From: Antennarius striatus
Lineage: Eukaryota > Chordata > Actinopteri > Lophiiformes > Antennariidae
NCBI RefSeq assembly: GCF_040054535.1
Contig: NC_090788.1
Span: forward strand, 19,025,001 to 19,089,000
Length of the DNA stretch: 64,000 nt
Direction: 5' to 3'
Below the pieces are notes generated by a model. It was given only the letters and a program-made list of their open reading frames with translations, did no database searches and had not been told where the DNA came from. Shown here piece by piece: positions 1 to 10,250 of the stretch. The translations under genes were made by a program, and so were the position numbers. Position 1 is the stretch's first letter, and the number at the start of each line of letters is the position of its first letter.

Positions 1-2139
1 ATTAGCCAAAAGTTATTATCAGTTCAGGACTGTTATTATTTTATTGGTCTATTAAATTTCAAAGACGGTCAAATGTATGACATTATCGGCTGTTATTATG
101 TTATTGGTTTCTTCAGTGTGTACCACTATTTCTACTCTTTAAATTTTAAGTTTTAGAAACTAAGCTGCCTAAAATTTGTAAAGATTATTTTCATAGTACA
201 GTAGTGAATCACTGATTCTAAGGTCGGTGCAGATTTTGGCATTGTTCACCACAGGGTAACATCCTGGTCTTCCTGAGTTACAAAGAAGTGCATGTTAAAC
301 CAACCCGTTGAAGCCGATTCAGACGTGACATTGTCCTAATGTTCATCCCAAAACAGAGTCCATTTGGCCCGGAGACGTCAGGGACCTGGACTCGGGTTTA
401 CCTGATAAGTCTGATAAATTTTAAATTGAGTGATGTCAGTCCATTTTAATGAGTCACAAAGGACTGAAGGGGATCAAAGGGCAGGAATGGAGCTTGACAT
501 TCATAATGATGTTGTCATTTGTGTTTAATTACCTGAAACCAGGCTTGTCCTCTTCTGGTTCTCTTTCATGGACATATTGCACTGCCACGTTTGTACAGAA
601 TTTACGACTTTAGAGAGTATTGTTTACTTTGTTTGTCACCTTAATGAAATGAACTTCTTCTTTTTTTTGTTCTAGGCCACAGTGATACAAAGCAAGTGTT
701 GAATGTGTCTTGATATTATATGCTTAACCGTATGTCTATTAGAAACTGATTGTGGGAGAAGTCCACCAGATAAAATTTCTATTTTTATCTCTGGACTTTA
801 ATATGTAAATGATCGAACATCCAGGTCTTCACTGCTTTGTTTTCAGATGTAGTGCATGTTGTTGTATGACAAATGAATAGCACTAAGGAATAGCACTGCA
901 ACATATTTGCATCAAATCATGTAGTTATAAAATCAATTTATTTGACTGCAGTAGTTATGCAATATTCTTTCATTTATCAAATGACTACTGAACATATCCT
1001 GCATGTCATTATAATATGTTATAATATATTGTACACATGGCTATTACCTCATCTAAACATAAACTACAGATTGATTATAGGAGATATGTACTTATAATAT
1101 ATACCCTTCACCAGGAAGTTGCACTATTTCTGGATGGAAGTATTTATAGTGCAGTAGAAGCATGTGGCAATCAAGTGTGAGCTATATGCTGCTATCTGAA
1201 TGATTAACACGGTGGGTCTTTGCGCGTGATGTAACAAGTGATTGAAATCAGCCCACACGCTTAAATACCAACAGCTGATTGTAAGAACACCTCTGTGGGG
1301 ATGGATTCAAGGACTACGAGGTAAACATTTCATCCATTCAAACCAAATGTGAGATTCGGTCTTTATTATATTAAGTATATTTACGTTAATATAGGACTTG
1401 GTCTCTTTAGAGTTTTCCTGTCTTATTTTGAGGCGCACACCAGAGAAATAAAAATAAAACAGCGTTGTCAGTTTTAATATGTTGCTGTTTGTAATACCTA
1501 AATGTAACAGAAGCGGTTTAATGGACTGGACAACACCTGTCCGTCTTTATTCTGTATGATTCAAATATCTATTAATAATCACAGAGCAGAAATACCTGCT
1601 GTAGGTTATTACTAACGACGCATTTATACACATTTAAGAGGCCCGTTGTGCATCGTATCTGATGAGTCTGGGTTTAAGAGGTTTAGGAGGTGTAAGTGCT
1701 GTAGAAGTGTGGTGTGTCCAAGTAGTCCTGCTATATAGGTGTAAAGTGTGGTTTAACGTGTTTAACATGATGCAAAGTGGAAAATGTAATAAATGGATTA
1801 CAATTACATTCATAAATTAGTTTCATTGTCTAATATAAAATAAACATGAATGTTATTTGTATATTAGCAGTAAAGAAGAGTAGAACCTTGAGATACGAGT
1901 TGACAGAAGCCGTTAGTCAAACATTTACTCATGTAAAATACCTAAAACCATTTTAATCTTTTTCAGCCCAAAACCCCATAAATCATGAAAAAACACTTAC
2001 TTTTTTTTAATCAACCAATAGACATGCAGACTTTATCTGTGTATACTTAATTATATGAAAGTTACGTAAACAATAATAAAGAATGAAAAGAAACACAAAA
2101 GTCATGAGAAGACACAAACTACGTCTTTACTCCACCAAC
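1..2139. other. AT-rich intergenic DNA, no gene recognised
   Basis: No open frame resembling a known protein and no structured RNA was recognised on either strand. It lies beyond the 3' end of the minus-strand cxxc5 gene, so it is probably intergenic. Confidence 0.5.
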
Positions 2140-2435
2140 GAGAACGAGATCCGGTCTCAGCTGATGTCGTATCCATCCGCCAACAGGGAAAGAACGACAT
2201 CCAGTCTCAGCTGATGTATCCATCCGCCAACACATGGGAAAGAACGACATCCGGTCTCAGCTGATGTTGTATCCATCCGCCAACACATGGGAAAGAACGA
2301 CATCCGGTCTCAGCTGATGTATCCATCCGCCAACACATGGGAAAGAACGACATCCGGTCTCAGCTGATGTATCCATCCGCCAACACATGGGAAAGAACGA
2401 CATCCGGTCTCAGCTGATGTATTCATCCGCCAACT
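2140..2435. repeat. Minisatellite, about six copies of a 50-53 bp unit
   Basis: A unit starting GAAAGAACGACATCCGGTCT and ending CCAACACATGG is repeated head to tail. Some copies carry a 3-base insertion after CTGATGT, making them 53 bp. The first and last copies are diverged or truncated, while the inner copies are nearly identical, as expected from recent unequal exchange. It has no spacers and is not a CRISPR array. Confidence 0.9.
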
Positions 2436-3553
2436 ACCGGTGGTGTCTTGAAGCACGGTTCGTATCTCGGATTTTGCTTGTATGTCAAACAGAATTATGG
2501 ACTGAGCGACTGCTCATATCTCAAACAAGTCACATGTTAACCGTCATTATAACAAAATTATGTTTTAAAAAAAATTTCCCTTATAGAAGAAGCCTACAGA
2601 AACAATAATAATAATAACTGTAACCCTACCAAACAAAACTGACATACTTATTTGATCTTTTCATAAAAAGGAAGTTTTTGTCCCTGAACACAAAACGTTG
2701 ACCTTTAACAACATCAATATATGTCAGTATGTTTTAATGTTAACAAATGATTTCCTGCGAGCTTTATTTTGAAAATCTACCTGCACGTTGCAGATTCATT
2801 ATTGCTAGCTTGATGGCTGTTTAAGTTGAAAGCTGATGCTACAGAGGTCAAATGTCACGGCTGGAAGGTTTTACGTGTGGCGACCGTGCTGTAGCGCTTC
2901 ATGGCTTCTGATTCTCGCCGTGACTTCATTTTACATGTAACGATCATGTCGTAACAACCATGTCCGCGTTCTCACGTTCAACGCTGTTATTTATTCATTT
3001 TTTTTCTTGTTTTGCTCCCGTCGATCACAACAAACGTTCTTCCCACCTTCGACAATCTGGACTGCGTAAATTCTTGCTTGTCTTCCACGCTCGCAAGAAG
3101 GTGGCGGAGCTGAGAAATTCAGGGGGCCAAGCCTGTGCAGGGGCATTTGGTTGGGGGGGTGGCGGGGGGGGGGGCATGTCTCCTGGCAATGAGGGTGAGT
3201 AGATCAGTGCTGCTCAGTGTCTGTGAGGCTGTGATAAGATTCCAGGATTTTCCCAGCGTGACAGGCCGGCTCGCTAAGCTGTACGCCCCTCCGCATGAAG
3301 ACAACCGCTTCCACGTAACCCCTTCAACCCCTCGGGGCCGTCACACCCCAGCGGGCAGGAGCTGACGTCACCTGCAGCCACACCCAAAACTTCAGCAGCC
3401 AAACTAAAAAATAAAAATGTAAAAAAAATTCTTAATCGGACTTGTTGTTTTTTTTCTTGTTTTTTTATTTATTTCAGGTGTAAAGTGTGAAATAAAAAGT
3501 AAAGGAATGAATTTCTACTTCGCCGTCTTTATGCTCCTGCACGATCCACCAGT

Positions 3554-3599
3554 CTTTCTTTCTTTCTTTCTTTCTTTCTCTCTTTCTTTCTTTCTCTCC
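3554..3599. repeat. (TTTC)n microsatellite
   Basis: CTTT repeats with two CTCT interruptions. Confidence 0.9.
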
Positions 3600-3783
3600 G
3601 GCTCACTTCTCTTTCTTTATCTCTGCCTGCTCAGCCCCCCCACCCCACACCCCTCATCAACCCCCCACCACCACCACCTCCCTCTCCCTTGGATGGCAGG
3701 TCAGGCAGTGAGCTGTGCGGACTCAGAGGAGGTAAGGACGCCGCGGTGCACATTAATAATGAAAAACCTCAGCCACCCCCCCA

Positions 3784-3829
3784 GACACACACACACACAC
3801 AAACACGCACACATACACACACACACACT
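3784..3829. repeat. Imperfect (CA)n microsatellite
   Basis: CACACA runs broken by AAA, GC and TA interruptions. Confidence 0.85.
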
Positions 3830-4377
3830 CCCCCATCGTCATGGCGATGGCATAAACCCAATACTGGAAGGAGGGGCTGGGGGGGCGGGTGGAAGCTGGG
3901 AATATAGCTCGGCTCTCCAACGCTCCTCTCACCAAGCTGATCACGAAGTCGTGCAGGAGCCCACCATACTGGGCCTTCCACCACGGATCCTCACTAATTA
4001 AAAACACTCAGTGGTACGCTGCAGTAGAAATCTGCATCTACCTCCTCCCCACCTGGATATGACAGAGAGAGAGAGAACGACTAACGGAGCCGCGAAGAAA
4101 AAAAAAAAAAATCACTGGGAATCATCACTTAGCAGGAAATGGAAATTCACTCCAGTGTCACAGACATGGAGCACGAGAATCAGTAATTAAGCAAAAGACT
4201 TGTGGTGAGCCGGATCACGTTTAGTTGAAGTTTTTTCCGTGTCTTTAGCCAAGCTTCATTTCCGTCAGACGTGATCCAGGTTTCTTTAAAGGCCGTGGCG
4301 GCCCGAGAGCTCGACATGTTGTAGAAAACAAACAAATAGAAGTCAGAAAGTGTCTGGAGTCGTTTTCACATCCCTTA

Positions 4378-4794
4378 GGCTGCGTTCACACTGAAGGCAA
4401 ATCGGATTCCAATCAGGTTTCCTTTCATATCCGATTTTTAGGGCTGACCGTCCACACTGTGTTCAAATGCGATCTTGCTGTGTTCAGACTGGGCCACATT
4501 ATTGGCCGATCTGACAGGTTGCCGCAGCAACGACATCTGAGACGGAGGCGTTCTCCACGCTCCGTAAGGCGCCCTCGCGGCACGTAGAGCGACGTCGACG
4601 GACAGTCAAATCCGATCGGTGTGTCTGGAGCTGTTCAGACTGAGACGCGATATGAAACTACCTCCTGAATGTGGTTTCAATCCGTCCCGCAAAAATCAGA
4701 TGTGGTATGTGACTATTCAGATTACAAAAGATATATCCAATATCAATCTAGATGAACTAAAAATCCGATTTTGGCTGCCAGTCTGAACGCATCC
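4378..4794. mobile_element. Harbinger-like MITE, 417 bp
   Basis: The ends are inverted: the left end reads GGCTGCGTTCACACTG and the right end, reverse-complemented, reads GGATGCGTTCAGACTG. Each end is flanked by TTA (4375-4377 and 4795-4797). A 3-bp TWA target duplication is typical of PIF/Harbinger elements. Internal subterminal copies of the CAGACTG and AATCCGAT words occur. There is no coding capacity, so it would have moved with a transposase in trans. Family assignment is inferred from the TSD and TIR only. Confidence 0.65.
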
Positions 4795-5689
4795 TTAGAT
4801 TCTCAGACAGTTACTGCAGTTACAGAAAAGAAATATAAAAATGCTGAGAGTATTATGGGACACTGTTGTTGCTATGTTAGTTTGTTGTCAATAAAGTTCT
4901 GCAAATATTTTTTTTGAAGGACCAGTGTCCCTCAGCCACGTTTGGGTCTGTTTATGACCTTTAAGATCTCCTTAACACATTTATATTATAATCTGCTTAA
5001 ATTCTGTAAACGCTTTCCGTCTTTGGAGTTTTTTACTCCACGAATTTCCAAATTGATTAAAGGAAGTACTTTCTTAATTTGCTAGTGTTTTGCATATTTG
5101 ATGTGTTTCCTGAAAGTGCACTATATTGAGCTCTTAGGGCCACCGTACCTGATAGTTTTACCATAGTATTCCTCGATCATCAATGATTTTCTGTTTGTGT
5201 TTCCTGACTGGAGTGTCAGATTGAGGTGAATGTTGCAAACAATTTAGAGTGATGTGAGAATATCTGGGGGAAAAAATGTTTTGGGGGGGGATTTTCTGAA
5301 TGTTTGGTGCATTTTGAAGAAACACTGCAACCCGTAGAGTGTTCTATTCAAACATATTTTAAATAATTTTGGTTACATGTTACCATAGCAAGGCTCCATC
5401 AGTCATTCCATGAGAGGAACATATTACAATGTGAGAAATATCTCAGTCAAATGAAGGACATCATGGTGACCCAAACTACTGCCTCATTTAGTTTGAATGA
5501 GAATGAGAATTTTCCTACAAGATCCAATTAAGGAAAAGAGAAGGAACATTTGTTTCATCGCATGGAAAATTTATCCTTAAAGGGCTTTTTTTGTTTTATC
5601 AAACAACATGTCTTTTTGGAAAAAAAAAAAAAAAAACACATGCAAATAGACAGGTAGACAAAACGTCAGAATTGTAAATTTTGACACGT
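4795..5689. other. Intergenic DNA, nothing recognised
   Basis: Plain AT-rich sequence with short A and G homopolymers. A plus-strand AATAAA is present near 4889, but there is no plus-strand gene for it to serve. Confidence 0.45.
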
Positions 5690-6757
5690 ATACATGCATT
5701 CCTTTTTATTCACAAAACCAGTCCAATTTTCTAAACGAATACAAAGATTGGTTATTTTTAAAAGCTGTAGCTATCCAGCAACATAAAAATAAAAAAAAAA
5801 ATCATGGAAATATAACAATTAAACAAATAAAAATGTAATCTTGTATCAGTGCGTTCAGTCGGGTAGACTCAGAGCAAGTGCTGTCTTTTAAAAATGCTTA
5901 AGCCCAGAGCAGCATTGGCACATGCTCAGTCGGGTCACATTAATTTAACACTGCCAGTTTCATTTAAGGAATAGTTTGTAAATGCAGTGGCGGGCTGATT
6001 GAGGAGATTGCAGTAGTGGCGGCTGGGGAAAACAGCATGTTTGACCCCCGTGAACAGTCTCTGGAGATCTGCTCAATAATGCGACTTAATCGGTTTGGTT
6101 TCGACTCAAAATCCACTTCATCAAAATTTGAAAACATTTTCTGTCTGAGAACTAAACTCTCCCAATGACATGAATCATAAGATAGACAAGGGTTTTAAGA
6201 AACATAATGGTGAAGAATTACAATAATGCTTGCCATTAGCCACTAGTTTTGAAATATAGCTGTAAATTTACATTCTCTACACAAGTACTGTATCTTTCCA
6301 CACATGAACAACATTAACACCAAACACAGAAATTAGTTGATTGTCCACACTCAGTCCGTCATTTCTGTTTCTGGCAAAGAACAGTTCCATGTTTAAGCGA
6401 CAGAAAAAAAAAAAAGAAAAAAAAATGCTGGAAAATTGACCAAAGGTACCAACATGGAAACAAAGAAAAGGGAATGAGAATTTTCCATAGATGCATTTCT
6501 TTAACGCTTCATTTTTGGTTCAAGGAATAAGTAGGTGCATCCATTACCCGATTGATTTTTTATTTTTCATTCAGTTTTTTTTTTTTTTCTTCTTACTTTT
6601 TTCTAGAATTTTATTTGCATCTTGTTTGTTTGTTTGTTTGTTTGTTTGTTTGTTTGTTTGTTTGTTTGTTTTTTAGCCAGTGTCTGTTCCGGAGACAATC
6701 CAGGAGTTGGCATTGCACTTGATGGCAGAGCTTTGGGTAGGGAGTGGAGGAGGAGTC
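5690..6757 (-). other. cxxc5: Probable 3' UTR of cxxc5
   Basis: This is the sequence downstream of the cxxc5 stop on the minus strand. Possible AATAAA signals (TTTATT on the plus strand) are at 6610-6615, 6559-6564 and 5705-5710. The last gives a UTR of about 1.07 kb, close to the length I associate with mammalian CXXC5. Which signal is used cannot be decided from sequence alone. Confidence 0.4.
6622..6671. repeat. (TTTG)n microsatellite in the cxxc5 3' UTR
   Basis: About 12 TTTG units on the plus strand, so (CAAA)n in the transcript, starting roughly 90 nt after the cxxc5 stop codon. Confidence 0.9.
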
Positions 6758-6802
6758 CTACTGGAACCACCGGAACGCCGCTCCTGTAGGAAGCATCACC
6801 TT
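6758..6802 (-). CDS. cxxc5: cxxc5 terminal coding exon (14 codons plus stop)
   Basis: Read on the minus strand it encodes KVMLPTGAAFRWFQ and then TAG. This is the exact C-terminal tail I know from vertebrate CXXC5. It follows a CCAAG acceptor and joins in phase 0 to the GAG codon ending the exon at 18849, giving ...SAALE-KVMLPTG. It is far too short to be found by open-frame length. The intervening intron (6803-18848) is about 12 kb. The tail is shared in type with CXXC4, which ends FRWFF. Confidence 0.9.
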   Translation of the reverse strand, partial: KVMLPTGAAFRWFQ

Positions 6803-7090
6803 CTTGGAGAAACAGAAGATGGGGATGGTGGGGGAGCAGGGTGGGGGTGGAGAAAGAGAAGAGGGAGGTTTGAGTTGTTAATGAGAAAATGCACAGTTTT
6901 TTTATCAGATCCTAAATCTACGATTTCACTCCTGCAATTTCTTCACACCTTAACAAAGGAGAAAATTCTCCCTTGTTTCTTAAAATGGAACTGCAAATGA
7001 TGACCGCTTTCTTTTTGTGTGAAATATAACTCTAAGGAAGAGTTTTTGAAAACTTAGGTTCTATCCAAGTGACGATCCAAAACACAAATA

Positions 7091-7625
7091 CAAGCAAACC
7101 TTGGTTTTCTAACGCTTTACACATCGAACAAATCGGCCAAAAAATTCTGACTTTTTTTTTGTCTTAGAAGTCGAACAAAATTTGGAAGTCGCAGCCAAAC
7201 GCGAGAAAAGGCGAGAACAGTCGAGAGAAAACGTGACGGTGATGTGCTTTTTATTTTGATAACTGTATTCAATAATTTTTCACTTAATTTGCGTTCCATT
7301 GCCTACGGTACGAGTTACGGTACCGTAAACTTCTATCCAAAAGACGACGGTAACTCGTACCTTAGGCTAACCTGATTACGTCCATGTATTTTTTCTTTCT
7401 TTCTTTCTTTGCTTCTGTCTTTTAATTTTTTTTGATGTTTCATTACTATACAATTTGATATTTAAATGACATTATGAAATAACGTATTATGTTGAAAAAA
7501 GGTAGTTTTATAGCGTTTTAGAACGGATTAAGACCATTTACATTCTTTGTAATGGGGAATTCAAACAAATCACTATTCCAACAGCCTTCCAGAACGAATT
7601 GTGGTCGGAAAACGAGGTTTGCGTG
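7091..7625. mobile_element. Mariner-type MITE, 535 bp
   Basis: The left end CAAGCAAACCTTGGTTTTCT and the right end (reverse complement CACGCAAACCTCGTTTTCC) are imperfect terminal inverted repeats flanked by TA on both sides (7089-7090 and 7626-7627). TA target sites point to the Tc1/mariner superfamily. It contains poly-T and TTTC stretches and no open frame. The inner words GAACAAATC and GTCGAACAAA suggest degenerate subterminal repeats. Confidence 0.6.
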
Positions 7626-7627
7626 TA

Positions 7628-7878
7628 CAGTATTGTCCGCACTATAAGGCGCACCGAAAAGCCTTTAGTTTTCTCAAAAACTGACAGTACGCCTTATAAT
7701 CAAGTGGGTCTTATTTGTGCAAAAAAAGTTTTGAAATAGGCCATTCATTGATGGTGCACCTTATAATCAGATTCACTTTATAATCCAGTGTGCCTTATAT
7801 ATGAAAAAGGTTTAAAATATGCCATTCATTGAAGGTGCGCCTTATAGTCCAGTGCGCCTTATAGTGCGGAAAATACTG
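7628..7878. mobile_element. MITE with CAGTATTxTCCGCACTATAAGG ends
   Basis: The left end begins CAGTATTGTCCGCACTATAA and the right end, reverse-complemented, begins CAGTATTTTCCGCACTATAA. The 'CGCCTTATA' word recurs several times inside as tandem subterminal repeats. A TA precedes the left end. The CAGT start and TA flank suggest Tc1/mariner, but the right flank is AA, so the target duplication is not intact. Confidence 0.6.
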
Positions 7879-8055
7879 AATTTCATTTACATGCTTATAT
7901 GTCAGACAAAGTTCACCATTTAACCAAACCCGTTTACAGAAGACGGATCCAGCAAACATTTTGCATTTTTAGTTGATGAATTACAGCAGAAATAACTTTT
8001 ATTCCACTGTTCATCTCTGGATGAGTCGTGTCGTGTGAAGTCTCTGCACACCCCC

Positions 8056-8091
8056 CCACCCCATCTCCATCTCCATCTCCATCTCCTCTCG
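8056..8091. repeat. (CCATCT)n short tandem repeat
   Basis: Four to five CCATCT/ATCTCC hexamers after a C-rich run. Confidence 0.7.
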
Positions 8092-9515
8092 GAACAACCA
8101 CAGAGCAGGTTTCAGTCTTGACTTCACACAGAACCCGATATACCACATTTATTATTTAGCCACCACACGCATTGGCTCTCCCACACCATCACCGATGATT
8201 GCGTCGCCTTCCCTTCCCTCCACCCTTTACTGTGGTTATCTTTGTGTCTGATTACACTGAACAGGAGTGGCACGCACGCATGCAGCTGCAGGGGCTCGGC
8301 GGTGGCGGAGGCGGCCTGCCAGTCAGGAGACAAGACAGTCACCCCCGGTTTCCCCCCGGAGCTGCGGCACGGCTGGTTGTCCGGCAAAACGCAACTAGAT
8401 TTCTCCAGCACGGATTCTTCCTTTAGCCAGTTTAGCCTGGAGCGAGGCAGGACGAGCTCGGCAAAAACATTTATGCACCCACACACACGCTCTCACACCG
8501 AACCAATATGTATTCAAGTACAGTCCCACACCTCCACACACAGTCGCACGTTCGCAGACACTCACAATACACCCACCGAAAATCACACCAAACAGTGAGA
8601 CCGTTAAGATGAAATTCTCATACGAGATAGATTCAGATTCACTTTTTCTAGCATCAGAAGGTTTAATAAGGAATCATACACACTGTGAGTGCAAACACAA
8701 ATACATCAATACATGCATGCAATCCCCACCTGAGTAATAAGGGAAGGACACAGGATATACACTGCTCCGGTCATGTGTGATTACATATACATTTATATAT
8801 TTACATTGCTATCGGAAGATATTAAAAACTTTAAAATCATATCAAAATTGTGATTAAAAAATATGTCACCTCATTATAATCAGAAAAAAAATGACTCCAA
8901 AACTTTGTCTGAAAGCACAAACAACACCAGCCCTAATTACTTTTCAGGTCTACGTTAACTATTCCTCTAACTGTAGTGGGCTACGGCATCCTTCTGAGTG
9001 CTTTTCTTCATATTCGGACAAGAAACTGAGTGACAGCAGTGTTTGTGCTCCACAGGATTCCACTTCTTTCACTTTGAAAATAAACTCCTGCTAAGAAAAA
9101 AAAAAGGCATCTTCAAACATGGTAAAAAAAAATCTTCAAACATGGTAATAACTCCGGTGATACCAGACAAGAATAGGTCACGCTGAACTTAAATGAACTA
9201 AATCAGAAATAATCCGACACGAACTCCATGCATGTGACGTCAGACTCACTTTCAAGTTCATTTCTACAGGATGTGAGGTTAAGGATGCTTACTTGGAGTG
9301 GACACACACCACCCGTCAAAAGCTCAGACACACCTTCATAAATAATATTTTTCTTGATTTTCATGAACTTTCATTGTAGATTCTCACTGAAGACATCAAA
9401 ACTATGAATAAACTCATACTCTTACATGACTTGCTCTCAATGACCTTCATGAGGTCGTCACCTTAAAAGGTTTCCAACATTTTCGAAGGAGTTTTCGTCG
9501 GTGGTGAGCGCTAGT

Positions 9516-9620
9516 TGGTTCTTTGGTTTCGGTCCGGTTTTGGTTTTGGTTTCGGTCAGGTTTTTGGCTTAAGTCAGGTTTTGGTTTTAGGTCAGGTTTT
9601 GGTTTTGGTTTAGGTCAGGT
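9516..9620. repeat. GGTTTxGGTCAG tandem expansion inside the Tc1 element
   Basis: Repeats of GGTTTTGGTTTTGGTC/AGGTCAGG type lie exactly where the Tc1 family normally has a single GGTTCAGGTCCGGTGACTG-like stretch. This suggests a minisatellite seeded from transposon sequence. Confidence 0.7.
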
Positions 9621-10250
9621 GACTGGAGACCAGGTCATCTGATGCAGCACTCCATCACTGTCCTTCTGGGTCTGATAGTCCTCACACAGCCTGGAGGTGT
9701 GTTTGGGTTCCCTGTCCTGTTGAAGATGGATGATGGTCCAACTGAACTCAATCCAGAGGGGACGGCATGTCATTGCAGGATGGTGTACTAGCCATGTTAG
9801 CCTTTAGTAGCCATGTAGTAGCCATATTGGCCTTTAATTTTGAATAAGTCCCCAACAGTCACCAGCAAAGCCTCCAATATGGCCCAAAGACCCAAATAAA
9901 TCTCTTCTGCTTGTTGCTTTTCCTTAGTCGTGGTTTCTCAGCAGCTATTTGCCCATGAAGGCCTGGTTCACGCAGTCTCTCCTCTGAGCGGTCTATGTGG
10001 AGATGTGTCAGCTACCAGAAGTCTGTGTGGCTATTATGTGGACTCTAATCTGAGCTGCTGTGATTTCTGATGCTGGCGACTCAGATGAACTTCTCCTCAG
10101 CAGCAGACGCGAGCCTTGGTGGTCCACTCCTGTGGTGGTCCTCCTGTGAGCAGGTTTCATTCTATAGCTTGATGGAGATGTACTCAAAGTTTTATACAAT
10201 TTACAGACTGACTGACCTTCAGTTCTTGAAGTAATGAAGGTCAATTCTCT
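9620..10250 (-). pseudogene. Tc1-like transposase pseudogene
   Basis: On the minus strand a frame at 10244-10008 contains VDHQGSRLL and SSSESPASEITAAQIRVHI, resembling the N-terminal paired-type HTH region of fish Tc1 transposases. Downstream nucleotide sequence still aligns by eye to the later transposase region (a segment around an 'HTSRLCED'-like patch near 9680), but stops, frameshifts and an internal deletion break the frame. The DDE catalytic core is not intact, so it should be inactive. Confidence 0.75.

Larger units (their letters stand above)
2436..4377. other. Intergenic stretch with low-complexity tracts
   Basis: No gene recognised. The stretch holds a short G-rich patch near 3150-3180, a TTTC tract, a C/CACC-rich patch near 3635-3690 and a CA tract. 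The open frames here are made of low-complexity sequence and are not believed. Confidence 0.5.

Noticed and set aside
2140..2435. CRISPR-like array
   Set aside because: Contiguous 50-bp tandem units with no unique spacers, in a vertebrate genome.
3507..4001. 164-residue open frame
   Set aside because: Made of TTTC and CA microsatellite translations; no recognisable domain.
8124..8598. Frames of about 120 residues on both strands
   Set aside because: Overlapping opposite-strand frames inside the cxxc5 intron with no similarity that I recognise.
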